Part shown: positions 10,333 to 21,626 of the stretch, in pieces | How positions within the stretch are numbered: position 1 is the first letter of the stretch | How the letters are laid out: each line of letters starts with the position of its first letter | Source of the DNA: Leishmania donovani | Lineage: Eukaryota; Euglenozoa; Kinetoplastea; Trypanosomatida; Trypanosomatidae | NCBI RefSeq assembly: GCF_000227135.1 | Contig: NC_018258.1 | Location: forward strand, 714,318 to 778,317 | Length of the DNA: 64,000 nt | Reading direction: 5' to 3' | Position numbers and translations under genes: made by a program | Notes under the pieces: generated by a model | Seen by the model: only the letters and a program-made list of their open reading frames with translations | What the model was told of the DNA's origin: nothing | The model's database searches: none

Positions 10333-13300
10333 AAGCTCCGCACATATAAAAAAAAGACAAGAGAGGGGAAGAGTGGAGAAGAGGAAGGTGCCACACAATG
10401 TGCATGCACTCACACGAACCAAACAAAGACCACAGCAGCCGTCAGGGAACCGGCGGCGGCGAGCCGTAAAGCTACCTCAGATAGACGGAGAGATACCGAG
10501 AAAGAAAACGGAGGTAACAAGAGGGAAAATGGAGAATAAGCCAGTCGCCCACACGCACGCGCACACAGAAAGAGACAAGACTCGGCGAAACGCTTAGAGG
10601 CACGGAGAGGGAGGGAGGGTAGAGACACCAAGAAGAAAAGCGAGCAAGCATAAGACGGCTAATGACAGGGAAAGAAAGCAAAAAGAAGGCACGCGATGAC
10701 GAGGTGCGCACTCGAAGGCAGCAGAAACAAAAAAGCGCAACAATAAATCAGGTGCGTCCCCGCAGTTCCTTACCACTGTCGTTCGGACTCTTCGCTTGGC
10801 GTTGTCGTTATTATTTTGGTTTGCTGTCGTTGTTTGATTGTGTTTTGGGGGGTTGCTTCTTTTTCTCTTTGGCGTAGGTCGGACTGCGTTCCGACTTCGA
10901 AGGAAGCCCGAGCACGCCTACGACTGGTTGCTTCGATGGTGCGAAGAAAGCAGTGAGGGGAGGGCAATAGTTTGATGGATGGCAGCTCCGCAAAAACACA
11001 ACCAGTTTGGCAGGCGTACGGGACCCCCACGCTATCCTTCTTTTTTTTTGGTTTGTTTGTACGCCTATCAATAGGCGTGCACAGAAGCGTGGGGCAGCGG
11101 GGTGTTGGTCGACGAAAGACGCCTTGAGGGAGTAGAAAGAAAGAACGAAAAGATCAAGGTAAGTTATATGATTGACTTTCCCTGCTGCGGTCAAACACCA
11201 ACGGCACTTGAAGAGGTGGTCGATTTCGCTGCCGTGGAGAAGCGCCAGAACGAAGAGACGAAAAAAGCTCTGCTGTTTGTTCTCTCAAAATGGTGCGGCG
11301 TTTTGTGCACACTCTGTGCAGCTATCGGCTTGGATGTGTGCGAGCGTTGGGCAAGCGAGTAAGCGGAGGCGTTTCCGGGCGGTATCGTCTCTCCGGCCCT
11401 TCTCTATTCGTTGTGGTTTGTACACGGTTGGAAGAAGTACACCAGAGGAAGAAAGGGAGCAAGACAGACAGAGAGAGAGAGCAACAAAACGAAAAAGGAA
11501 AGACAGACAACAGCGAAGGGCAGAGCTGAAGCGAGCAGAAACAAAAAGGGTCGGAGAGGAAGAGAGCACACAACAGCAACCTCACCAAAACACACGAAAC
11601 ATGAAAAAAATGCCCTCCGTCAAGACACCCAGGAAGAGAGAGAGACGCTAAGAGAGACAGAGGGATGGAGGGGAGGGGGGAGAAGGTGAGAGATGCAGGC
11701 AACGAGAAGGGAAAATATGCGAGATCGAGTACAGCAGCAAAAGGTGGTAAGAGGCCGATATGCCTCTCCTACGTGTGCGTTTTATTGTTCGCTTGTCTTG
11801 GCCGGCGTTATCTGTTTTGATGACTTCTCACAGCATGGCAGCGTTCCCCTTGCCGGCGCGGCCGCCCCACAGCGAAGACAAATCCCGCCCGCTGACCAGT
11901 ACGCTCTTTCCTTGCAGGAGCCCCTCCTCTGCGATGTGCGAGTGCGCCCGCGATAGCGGCTGCCGGGGGAGGGGGGGAGGGCGACACACCTTCCCCAATC
12001 AGAGAGCTAGACTTTGCGCCGCAAGATGCTGAGCTCGGGGAGCAGGGGCAGCGGCAGGCGTGCGTGCCTGCGTTGAAGCACACCCACCAGTAGAAGAATA
12101 ACTGAAAGGAGGGAAGGACAAGCTTATCAAAGCAAGGGGACGGGGGTGGGGAGGAGGAGGAAGGGAACGAAAAAAAAACGCGAGAGACCACGCAGACGAA
12201 CAAAACCTTTTAGCCAATGCGTGGGCACGGAGACACGTTCATGTGGTGATATTGAAATCCTGGAGGGAGCCGGCTGTACGCACGTGTGTGTTGTGTCTGT
12301 ATGCGCCTCCGCACGTTGAAGAAGTGGCAAAAGATAAGCGAGTGCCCTCCACGACTCCGTTGGCTTGCCCGGATGTATGTGACCGTGTGTGTGGTAGAGT
12401 GCGCCACTGCCCAGAGAGGAGACAAGTAGAAGAAGAATAGAAAGAGAGATAGGATAGCGATATGACAAGTAGCCGTTGCATATGGGAGCCTACTCCCCCA
12501 CCACCACCATCACCGCCTCCATCTGGCCCGCAGGTGGGCCGCTTGATGTGAAAGGGGGTGCTCACACGTCCGGCGAAGCAGGGAATGGCTCTTCTACGCT
12601 TCGAGAAACCGCCCCTGGCATCTGCGTAATCCTTGTGGGCATGTGTACCACGCGGAACGTACACTAGAAACCCTCCTAGTGTTCCAGATCCGCCCATTTT
12701 TCGTTCGCAGCAGTTGTTTTGTTGGTGACGCGCGTCTGAATATGTGTCTGTACGCTGATTCCACCTCATCCACATGCAGTGCACGCCGTGGGTAAGAAAG
12801 GGGTCGAAACGTAAGACAAGAGCAAGCACATCCAGAGAACGACATCCAGATACACAGAGACTGGCAAACCTTCTCATAGAATAGGAAGAAGATATAGGCA
12901 CAAACGTATGTGCACGGGTCCGTGGGTGGCACACGTCTCTATGAGTGCGTGCATGGCCAAGAGGGAGAAGGAAAAAAAAGAGAGAAGCGCAAACAAACGT
13001 AGGAGAGTGCATGGCATGTTAGACGCAAGAGTCATCGCATCCCTAACAGAAATACAAAAGGAAAAAAAATATATTTGCTACTTTACAACTCGATGAAGAC
13101 GAAGGCACAGCGAAAAAAAGAAAAACGAGAAGGGAATCGCTGGTGCGCAACCGAAAAACACCAAAAAAGAATGGCAACCGCAAGCAAGGGTGCGAAACAA
13201 GCAATCCAATCCTGCGCAAAAAAAAAAAGGACCGAAGGAAAAAAAAAAACAGAATAAAAAGGACAGTGGAAGAGGGGTAGGGTGAGGGGTGAACAAAGGC

Positions 13301-13619
13301 ATCTCGAGAAGGAGAGAGACGGAGAAAGACACGCACACAAAAAGAACAAAGACGAGCCACGAGGAAAAGAGAGAGAGGAGGAGAAAAGTACGCTCGTGTG
13401 CCGGCGAGCACCACTGCTGGAGCTGCACCTTTTGCGTTGCTGCTGCAGCTATACGTTTTTTTTTGCGCGCGTGATTGGCAGACACGCGCATGTGAAAAGG
13501 GAAAGAGAGAGAGAGAGCAAGACACGAGGAGGAGAGGTGGAACACACAAACTCACTTTGACCAGAATGACACACAGCCGCCACGCGCGCCGAAAGCCCAA
13601 AAACTATAGAAAGACCACA

Positions 13620-13676
13620 AGCACACACACACACACACACACACATGTATGTATGTATGTATATGCATGTATATAT
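13620..13676. repeat. AC/ATGT compound microsatellite
   Basis: A run of CA dinucleotides (about 13 units) passes directly into ATGT tetranucleotides and then a TATA-type run. Tracts of this kind are common in Leishmania non-coding DNA and are often polymorphic. Confidence 0.85.
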
Positions 13677-16600
13677 CAGGAAAGCAGCACCCCTCACAGG
13701 CACACGAGCGCGCGCTTTGCACTGCCCGTGAGGACATCCCTGCGTAAGACCAGAAGGAGGGCGGCAGCCGATATTCGCCCAAACTTGCGAGAGCACAAGG
13801 GAAAGGCGTGGGCCAATCACCTGGTGCGCACACGCGTGCTGGATTCAGCCATATGTCTGTTCATGTCCGTACAGGTGGCGTCAGGCACGTGTTTGCGCAG
13901 GAGAGGGGGAGAGGGGCTTGATCGTTCACGCGCGTGCTTCATTGTCCACTTACGCGTGCACGAGATGGAGCAATCTTGCACCGTATTCCACGCGCTGGCA
14001 GAGCGAACTTTTTTGTTCTCACACTCTCTCTCGCTGGGTTTGGTCAGTGATCCTCTCTTTCTTATGCTCCATGTCCTCCTGCTAGACACTGCCATCAGAC
14101 TGCTTGCATGTGTTGCCTAAGCAAGGAAGTTCCATCATTCCCTCGCCTTCGTCTACCCACCTCCACTTCGAGGCTCGTGCGTGCCGGCGTACGCCTTCAC
14201 CCCCTTGCCAGGGAGAAGCTCGCATATATAAAAAAAAGAATGAAACACGGAGCGAGCACGGGGTGGGGGGTCATTCGCGTTTGCTTTCGCTTTCCCTCTT
14301 CTCTGCTGCTGTCCGTTGGCCCCTTCCAACCGCTTCGTTCTTCATTACGTTCTCTTTTTGAAGAGATCTGTTTGATTTATCGTTAGAGAGGACTTTGCCC
14401 GTTCACCCTCACACACGCACGCGCGCGCAGATATGCGTATTTTCGTTGCTGTTGTTGTTTCGGTTCCGCGTGTGCAAACCTTACAGGAGCGGGAGAGTTA
14501 CATGTTGCCAAGCAGCAGATGTCGACGCACAAGCACGAAGAGGGAGAGCGGGAAGGCGGGTGGAACAAAACAAAAGGGAAGAAAAGGGCGAGAGGAGGGG
14601 AGAAGAAATACATAAGAAAGAGAGAGGGGAGGGGGAGGAGTGTGGCGGCTTATATATGTGCGTGAGGGCGTCTGTTTCGGGGGAGAGGTGGGCACTCATC
14701 GCGAAAAAAGGGAAAGAAGAACCACACACACACATAAGTGTCTACGCGCTCTCGCTTCACGGCCACAACCACCTGTTTGCACCCAGACGACTGTACAGCG
14801 CATGCGTTTCCGCCGTAAAGCAGGCACACAAACACATATGCATATACATCAGAAGCGCTGCCACGCCCAAAAAAAAAAACTTCGTTCCTCAGGAATCATA
14901 GAAAACCAGAGAGACAGTCACGGCGCTCGTCGATCCTCCTCTGCCCTCTCCATCCGATCCATCGCGCCATGACAAGAGCACATTGAAAGCACACACACAG
15001 GAGAACGAGGGAAAGGAGATACTACTTGGCAAGAATAAGACGCACCGCGATGTGATGCCCTCTCTTGTCTTTTTATGCCGTTCTTCTTTCGTTAGCTGAG
15101 TGCACGCACGCACACACACACACATGCCTCGATGCGCCCCTCATGGGTGATACAGGGTTGTTCGCTTCATGTTTCTTTTGTTTCGAAGTGAAAGGGGAGG
15201 TGGGCACCCCTCCAAAACATCCAGGCCAACGAAGAGGACACATAGGGAGGAGAGAGCATAGACAAGAGAGAAGCAGAAAGAGATCCAGAAGCTCAGTAAA
15301 ACAGCATCGAAGAAAGACACTGGATCGGGAATGAATGAGCCCTCGACGCAGTGTTTGCTGAGCGTTTTCCATATTGCTTCATTCTTGTCGAGACTTTTCC
15401 TGTTTAGGCTCACCTTTTCCCTTTTTCTTCCTTATCGCTCTTAGCAGTAGTCAATGCATGCACACAAGAAGCGGCGCATGTAACGCAGCATGACATCTTT
15501 CTCTTGTTTCCGCACGTGGACGTTATTGTTAAACAAGCAGGTCCAACAGAGAAGATGTGCAGGTGAATAACAGACTGAGGGGAGTGGAGAAGGGGAGGAG
15601 GGGCGGAGGGGCGGAGAAGCTGAGAGAAGACTTGGACTCCCCCATGTACTCGTCCATTCTGTCCGCTCCGACCACCATCGGCACCACTGATCGCGCACCT
15701 CCAACGTTGCCGCAGCTTCCCTCTTCGTTTACTCTTTTTTGGTTCGTTTTTTCGGCGCTGTCAAGACTCAGTTCAACGTAAGCGAATCCATGAAGTAATC
15801 GGTCTTGTGAAAGGCCTGCAGAGCAGGAAAGGGGTGCGCGTAAGTGCCGGAGTGTTGCTGTTTTTTTTTTTTCTGGGGGAAGGGGTTCTTCCCCCTTTTC
15901 CTTCCGTTCTTCGTATGTGCTGAAGTCGTGCTCTGCGTCTTCTCGCACGCCTGTCCGACATGCACTCAAACTTGCGCAAGACGGTGTTGACGCTGACGAA
16001 GAAGACACACGTATACGCACGCGGTGGCACGCCATCGCTGGAGGAAAAGGCGAACGAAGCAACGGCACGCAAACATGGAAAAGAGGACAGGAAAGGAGAG
16101 CAAAATAAACCACATCGGGCTGCGGTTCTCTACACCCACCGAGGCTCCCATCCCTTCCCAGAGAGCGAGAGAGAGGGGGAGAGGCGGTGGTAGTGGGAAG
16201 CGCACAGAACACTGGGAAAGGACCGAAACGAAGAACAAAAAAAAAACAGGCGACGAATTTCACAGAAAACACAACAGAAGACAAAAGGGGCGCACACGTG
16301 AGTCGTGGGAGAGCGAGAGTGCACATAAAAGAACAAAATGACAGATAAGGGCGCGAGAGAGGGAGAAAAAAAGACACGATCAGCAAGAACGGCAACAGTA
16401 ACAGGTTTAGCCGCTTGCCTGCTCATCTTCTACTTGATCGCCTTCAGTCAGCACCCGTGCTCGTCGGCAAATCTGTCTTCTTGAGAAGAGACAAGGGAGA
16501 AAAAAATGGACAACGCCGCCATCACCAAAGCCCACCAGCGCCTACACGCATAGGTCTCCCGGATCCGACAGATCAGCTGTACAGAGGAGACTCGAGCGCA

Positions 16601-16757
16601 CACACAAACACGACACAACACAAAAAAGGCAAAAAAAAACTGAAAAGAAGTTAAAGAGCAGAGCTTTTACATTCTGTAGTTCTCTCAGAAGAGCATCACG
16701 TCTCTGTGCGGCGCATTGTTGACGGGCGAAGAAGAGATGTGCAAGGGAGCGAGAGTG

Positions 16758-16874
16758 AATATGTATATATGTATATATGTATGTATATATGTATATATGT
16801 ATGTATATATGTATATATGTATGTATATATGTATATATGTATGTATATATGTATATATGTATGTATATATGTAC
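16758..16874. repeat. 20-bp AT-rich minisatellite
   Basis: About 5.5 head-to-tail copies of the unit tgtatatatgtatatatgta. The alternating purine/pyrimidine pattern is self-complementary in places, so cruciform or hairpin extrusion is possible. It keeps frames open on both strands (Tyr/Ile/Met/Cys/Val repeats); these are artefacts of the repeat. Confidence 0.9.
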
Positions 16875-18232
16875 AAGCACAAACAACTGTTAAGAGACGT
16901 CTTCAAACCGTTTGAACGGAGGGAGGAGGGGAGGGTTGGAACGAAAAAAGCGAGTGAGTGTGTCAGTGAGAATGCGTGGTTCGCTTCTTTTTTTTTTGCT
17001 TTTCGTTTTCTTCCAGCCTTTGCTCGTTTTTTGTTTCGAGTTGCGTAAAGTATGCGTGTCTGTCACGATCGCGCTTCCCTGGTTGTAAAATAAAGGGGGA
17101 GGAGGAGGGGGCGAAACGAACGAGTTCGAATTCGCTGTGATGTTGCATGTCCTCAGCCTGTGCACCCCCGTTGCGCGGGGAAGGATAGTACGGTGTGCAA
17201 AGGCTGAGGAGCGGTGCACAAAGGCATTCTTGAAAGTTGGCGTGGCCCCGTTCAGCCGATGCCGGGGGGCAGACTAAGACAGGAGCCGCAAATCCACACA
17301 TATCGAGTGGGGAAGGCGAGGTGAGGAACACAATGGGTTGCTACGCTCGGAGCGCATAAAAGGAAAAAAGGGGAAAAAGGGGGTGCGCTGCTGAACACTG
17401 GAGCAGTGAGACGGCGGAACGGCAAAGAAAACGTCGGTTGTGGCGGCGGCGCAATGATGAGAGCCACAGAGAGCAAAAGGCAGAGCAACGAAGCGGCTCA
17501 GGAAACACGAAAAAAAAAAAAACGGAAGTCGAAGACGTCTACGTGCATGCCAAAGAGAGTGGGAGGAAGGGAAAGTGCGAAAGCAACGAAAAGGAGAAAG
17601 AAATAGAGGCGAGAGGCGGAGAGGGGGGGGCGAACAGGGAAAGTGTGCTGTTCATGCGGTGGAGTATGTCGCCCCTTTGTTGTGTGTTGGTTTTTTTGTG
17701 TGTGTGTCGTCCCCAGACCGGAAACACGCGCACGGAAGCACAGATAAAAAAAATATATACATGAAGACGGGGACAGAGGAGGAGGGGAACAACAACCAAA
17801 AACAAAAACGGAAAGAGCAGATGAATGGCGCCAAAGAACAAGCAAACACGAACAAAAGATACAGTGGAGGCCAAAAGAAGGTCCGTATGCGCACATCATC
17901 GGCCGTGGAACGAGAACAGGCACAAGCGAAATGAGACATGCAAAGTGGGAAGTAATGGCACATGCAAAGACGCCGGCAGGAGGAGAAACATCTCCGCCCC
18001 CCCCCCCGTTGGGCCGATCGCCTCCACCACCCGCCTCGCACCAACCATGCAAGCCCATAACGCTGCGACTTCCGCGTCGCGCTGGCTGTGAGCACAGGCA
18101 TGCGCAAGCGCGCATAGGCAGAGAGCGCCGTACGCACAGGTTCTGCTTCAACAGCAGCGAGCAGGACAGTAAAAAGAGGGTAAGCGCTATTTACCGACGC
18201 ACTCGGCTCTCCTCTTACGCTCGTGCTCGCAG

Positions 18233-18281
18233 TTCTGCCATAGCCGTGAGCAAGTCATCGATGTTCACGGCTATGGCAGAA
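18233..18281. other. Perfect 17-bp inverted repeat (hairpin)
   Basis: The arm ttctgccatagccgtga (18233-18249) is followed, after 15 nt, by its exact reverse complement (18265-18281). Three more pairs (G-U, C-G, A-U) extend the stem into the loop. It lies in the region downstream of the 21627-24455 gene, on the far side of the SIDER-like element. A folded RNA or a small-RNA precursor is possible; function unknown. Confidence 0.8.
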
Positions 18282-18570
18282 GACGCGGCCCTGGGGAGGA
18301 GGTTGGACGAATGTTCGCGCACAAACAACGACGAAAAGAAAAAAAGAAGCCCAACACAGCTAGCACTCGACCACCAACACCGTTACCCAAAAAAAAAGAT
18401 GCACCAAAAAGCTCAGCCCTGTTGGCAAGAGAAGAATCGAATGAAAGGCAGACGAATGCGTAAACGAAGATGAAAAGAGGGACATAAAAGAGGGGAAGAG
18501 AGAGGGAGGAACAACGGAGCCACATCCGTGTCTCATGAGGATGCAAAGACGGATGTGCATGGGGCAAACA

Positions 18571-19173
18571 CAGACATGCACGAAGACACTTGCACCCCTG
18601 AATTATATCTCAAGGAAACACCGTCGACCAACAGAAAAGAGCGAACAAGAAAGCGAGACAAGACGCTTCGATCAAGGAAGTCGAGCACACGTAAAACAAA
18701 AAGACAACTGCGCCTACGACAAGAGGCGAAAGAAGGAGACATATTTGATCAGCGTGCCCACTTCTCTGCCGCAGCGCATCAGCCATACACTACTCCACTC
18801 GGCCTGCCACAGGGCCCCATCGNNNNNNNNNNNNNNNNNNNNNNNNNNNNNNNNNNNNNNNNNNNNNNNNNNNNNNNNNNNNNNNNNNNNNNNNNNNNNN
18901 NNNNNNNNNNNNNNNNNNNNNCAGACATGCACGAAGACACTTGCACCCCTGAATTATATCTCAAGGAAACACCGTCGACCAACAGAAAAGAGCGAACAAG
19001 AAAGCGAGACAAGACGCTTCGATCAAGGAAGTCGAGCACACGTAAAACAAAAAGACAACTGCGCCTACGACAAGAGGCGAAAGAAGGAGACATATTTGAT
19101 CAGCGTGCCCACTTCTCTGCCGCAGCGCATCAGCCATACACTACTCCACTCGGCCTGCCACAGGGCCCCATCG
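18571..19173. repeat. Exact 252-bp direct duplication around a 99-N gap
   Basis: Bases 18571-18822 recur exactly at 18922-19173. The left copy ends at the first N (18823) and the right copy begins just after the last N (18921). Identity that stops exactly at the gap edges points to an unmerged contig overlap rather than a biological repeat. The 76-bp piece of SIDER-like sequence at 18747-18822 belongs to this duplicate. Confidence 0.85.
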
Positions 19174-19680
19174 CCTCGTGCGAAGCAGCCGTCGACACAG
19201 GCGCATTACAGCAGCGCGCCGACTCAGTCATCTGAGAGCAGGGCCCCTGCCTCACACTCTGCCCGCCCCTGCTTCACAGGGCACCTCACAGCCGCGCACA
19301 TCGTGTCGGTCGCCACCTGGTTCATCCCCCTCCCGGTGACTCAGGCTCCCCGCACCGGGAGGGGGTGCGAGGGCCGGGCGGGATACATTCGAGTCACGCC
19401 GACACCCTCCCCATCACACGGGTGGTACACGCGTGCCCACTGTCGGGGGATCTCTCACACGCAACGCCATCCGCGGCCTCACCGCCGGCATCAGCAGCGA
19501 TACATTGCTACGAGCTCCCTACGTAGGTAGGTGCCTGACCCTGCTACGGCCAGAAGCGGTGCGGCATCGGCAGGGGATAGGGGGGCGGCTCGGCTTCCCC
19601 ACACAAACACACAGAGTGGGGGTGCACTGGACCCTGAGATGCCACGCACTGAGAGGGGTGCGTCCCCCTCCGGCTTCAGG
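19098..19680 (-). mobile_element. SIDER-like degenerate retroposon, copy B
   Basis: This copy is 583 bp, the same length as copy A, with about four differences by eye (one in the CAGGGC(C/T)CCATCG segment, two in GGGAGG(GG/CA)GTGCG and one in CCGGC(T/C)TCAGG). On the minus strand its 3' end runs into GATCAAATATG, a short A-rich tail. ATTT occurs at both flanks and may be a very short target duplication. It lies in sense orientation downstream of the 21627-24455 gene. The extra partial copies at 18747-18822 and 19859-20084 are part of the gap-edge duplications, so probably only one element is present. Confidence 0.7.
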
Positions 19681-20163
19681 ATTTCGAAGCAGGGCGAAGA
19701 AAAGGAAGAGCGAAGAGATTCGAAAAAAAAGGTGTGAAAAACTGCATAAAAGTGAAAGGNNNNNNNNNNNNNNNNNNNNNNNNNNNNNNNNNNNNNNNNN
19801 NNNNNNNNNNNNNNNNNNNNNNNNNNNNNNNNNNNNNNNNNNNNNNNNNNNNNNNNNNTCACACGCAACGCCATCCGCGGCCTCACCGCCGGCATCAGCA
19901 GCGATACATTGCTACGAGCTCCCTACGTAGGTAGGTGCCTGACCCTGCTACGGCCAGAAGCGGTGCGGCATCGGCAGGGGATAGGGGGGCGGCTCGGCTT
20001 CCCCACACAAACACACAGAGTGGGGGTGCACTGGACCCTGAGATGCCACGCACTGAGAGGGGTGCGTCCCCCTCCGGCTTCAGGATTTCGAAGCAGGGCG
20101 AAGAAAAGGAAGAGCGAAGAGATTCGAAAAAAAAGGTGTGAAAAACTGCATAAAAGTGAAAGG
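19455..20163. repeat. Exact 305-bp direct duplication around a 99-N gap
   Basis: Bases 19455-19759 recur exactly at 19859-20163, on either side of the Ns at 19760-19858. Identity runs exactly to the gap edges, as in the neighbouring case at 18571-19173. It contains the last 226 bp of the SIDER-like element (19859-20084) and about 79 bp of flank. It is most likely an assembly overlap. Confidence 0.85.
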
Positions 20164-21626
20164 AAGAACAGAGAGAGGGAGGGGATAGAGAGGACAAGGG
20201 GTGAGGTGTGTGGTGGGGTGGGGGAGGGTGGCCTCTCCTGAGAGTCTGATGATTCTTTACAAAACGAGAACACGAAAGAAAGAGCAAATACAACGGGAAG
20301 CGAGAGTGTGTGTCAACAGGGAACAGGGAGGAAAGAGGAGAGAAGAGTTAGCAAAACGGAAAACGGAGCGCGCAAAACGAGAAGAGCAGCAGAGAACAAG
20401 AGAAAAAACGTACCCCCCCCCTTCTCCCTCCCTCCTCCCACCTCCCCCCGCACCACCGCACACTGGTGCATGAGGGAGGGACGGAGGGAGAACACGGCGC
20501 ACGCACTAAAGAAAAGAGAGATACATCGCTTACAGCAGCAAGCATTGGCAAGTCGAAAACAACGAAAAAAAAAGTACATACGAAAAGCTGCATCAAGCAA
20601 GTGAAAACATGGGATAGAAATAAAGAGGGAGAGAGGAGGGGATTTAGTGGTACGGGAACAAGACTTCGTGTTGAGGGGGGAGGGAGGGTCGGGCGACTAA
20701 TGAAGCTCTTGTCCTGGACACTAAGGCCTGCTCGATTCACGAGGGTAGTGATGACAGTTGCCGTCGTAGAAGACAACAGCAAGGAAAACGAGACGATTAA
20801 AAAGAAAGAAAAGAAAAAAGCAAGCGCTGAGCGGTGCATGAAGCGGACAAGCAAGAAAGGCATTGAGTGGAAGGGAGGAGAGAGTCACACATCCACATCC
20901 TTCCGAGACGAAAAGAAAGCAAGGTCAAGCAAGAGACATAAGAGGTACGAAGAGAGAATGCCATTAACGCGCATGTCGGCTACTGGTCCATGCATTTCTG
21001 GCGTACAATGATTCGCTCTTCTTCCTTATTTAGTCGCTCTGCCTTTGCTGCTCCTCAACTCAGGCGCTCTACTCGTATTTCAGAGCAGCGATCAAGCGCC
21101 AAAGACTGACGACCGCGGCGCTGCCCGCTTTGCTGGGGCATTTTCGTGTGTGTGTGGGTGTGTCGGTGTCACTGTGTACGAGAAGGGGCTTGTGTAGAGG
21201 GTACCGACGCATATGCACGAGCAAGGCAAGCAATAATACACGGGTTACAAAGAAATGAATAAAAGGCTGCGCAGACCTTTCCGAAGCGTCCATATCGATA
21301 AACCAGGAGCTCGATAAGCGACCAGCTCTGTGTAGGAGGCGGCAGCAACGAGGAAAACGAAAGAAACCTACGTGAGTGCACACGAACAAGAACTGCGGAA
21401 AGCAGCGCGAAAAAAAAAAAAAACAAGAAAGGAAGCGTGAGGCACCCGCGCTACCGTGGGTACACGCGTGTACTCAAGCGCTGGGCTATGCGGCTGTCTC
21501 GCGACCCCCCCTCCACTCAATAACCTCCTTTCCCACCGCCACCTTTCCACTGCTTCGATCGTGTATGGTGCGCAGAAGCGAACGAGGGAAAGGAAAAAAA
21601 AGAGGAGCTGGCGCTTCAACGCTCCG

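Larger units (their letters stand above)
9930..21626. other. 11.7-kb intergenic region, repeat-rich, no gene seen
   Basis: This interval lies between the member 2 start and the member 3 stop. It holds microsatellites, the 20-bp minisatellite at 16758-16874, a hairpin at 18233-18281, the second SIDER-like element and two 99-N gaps. The many reading frames on both strands read as Phe/Leu/Ser-rich (minus) or Lys/Arg/Glu-rich (plus), which is what a purine/pyrimidine strand bias produces. None has an ATG with balanced codon use. About 755 bp appears to be assembly duplication plus Ns. Confidence 0.65.

Noticed and set aside
11055..11080. Short 8-bp palindrome ACGCCTAT-CA-ATAGGCGT
   Set aside because: Short with a 2-nt loop; likely chance in a window of this size.
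16542..17048. Overlapping frames of Tyr/Ile/Met repeats
   Set aside because: Translation of the 20-bp AT minisatellite; present on both strands.
18747..20084. Separate extra SIDER-like copies (18747-18822 and 19859-20084)
   Set aside because: They are parts of exact duplications that end at 99-N gap edges, so they are most likely the same element counted again.
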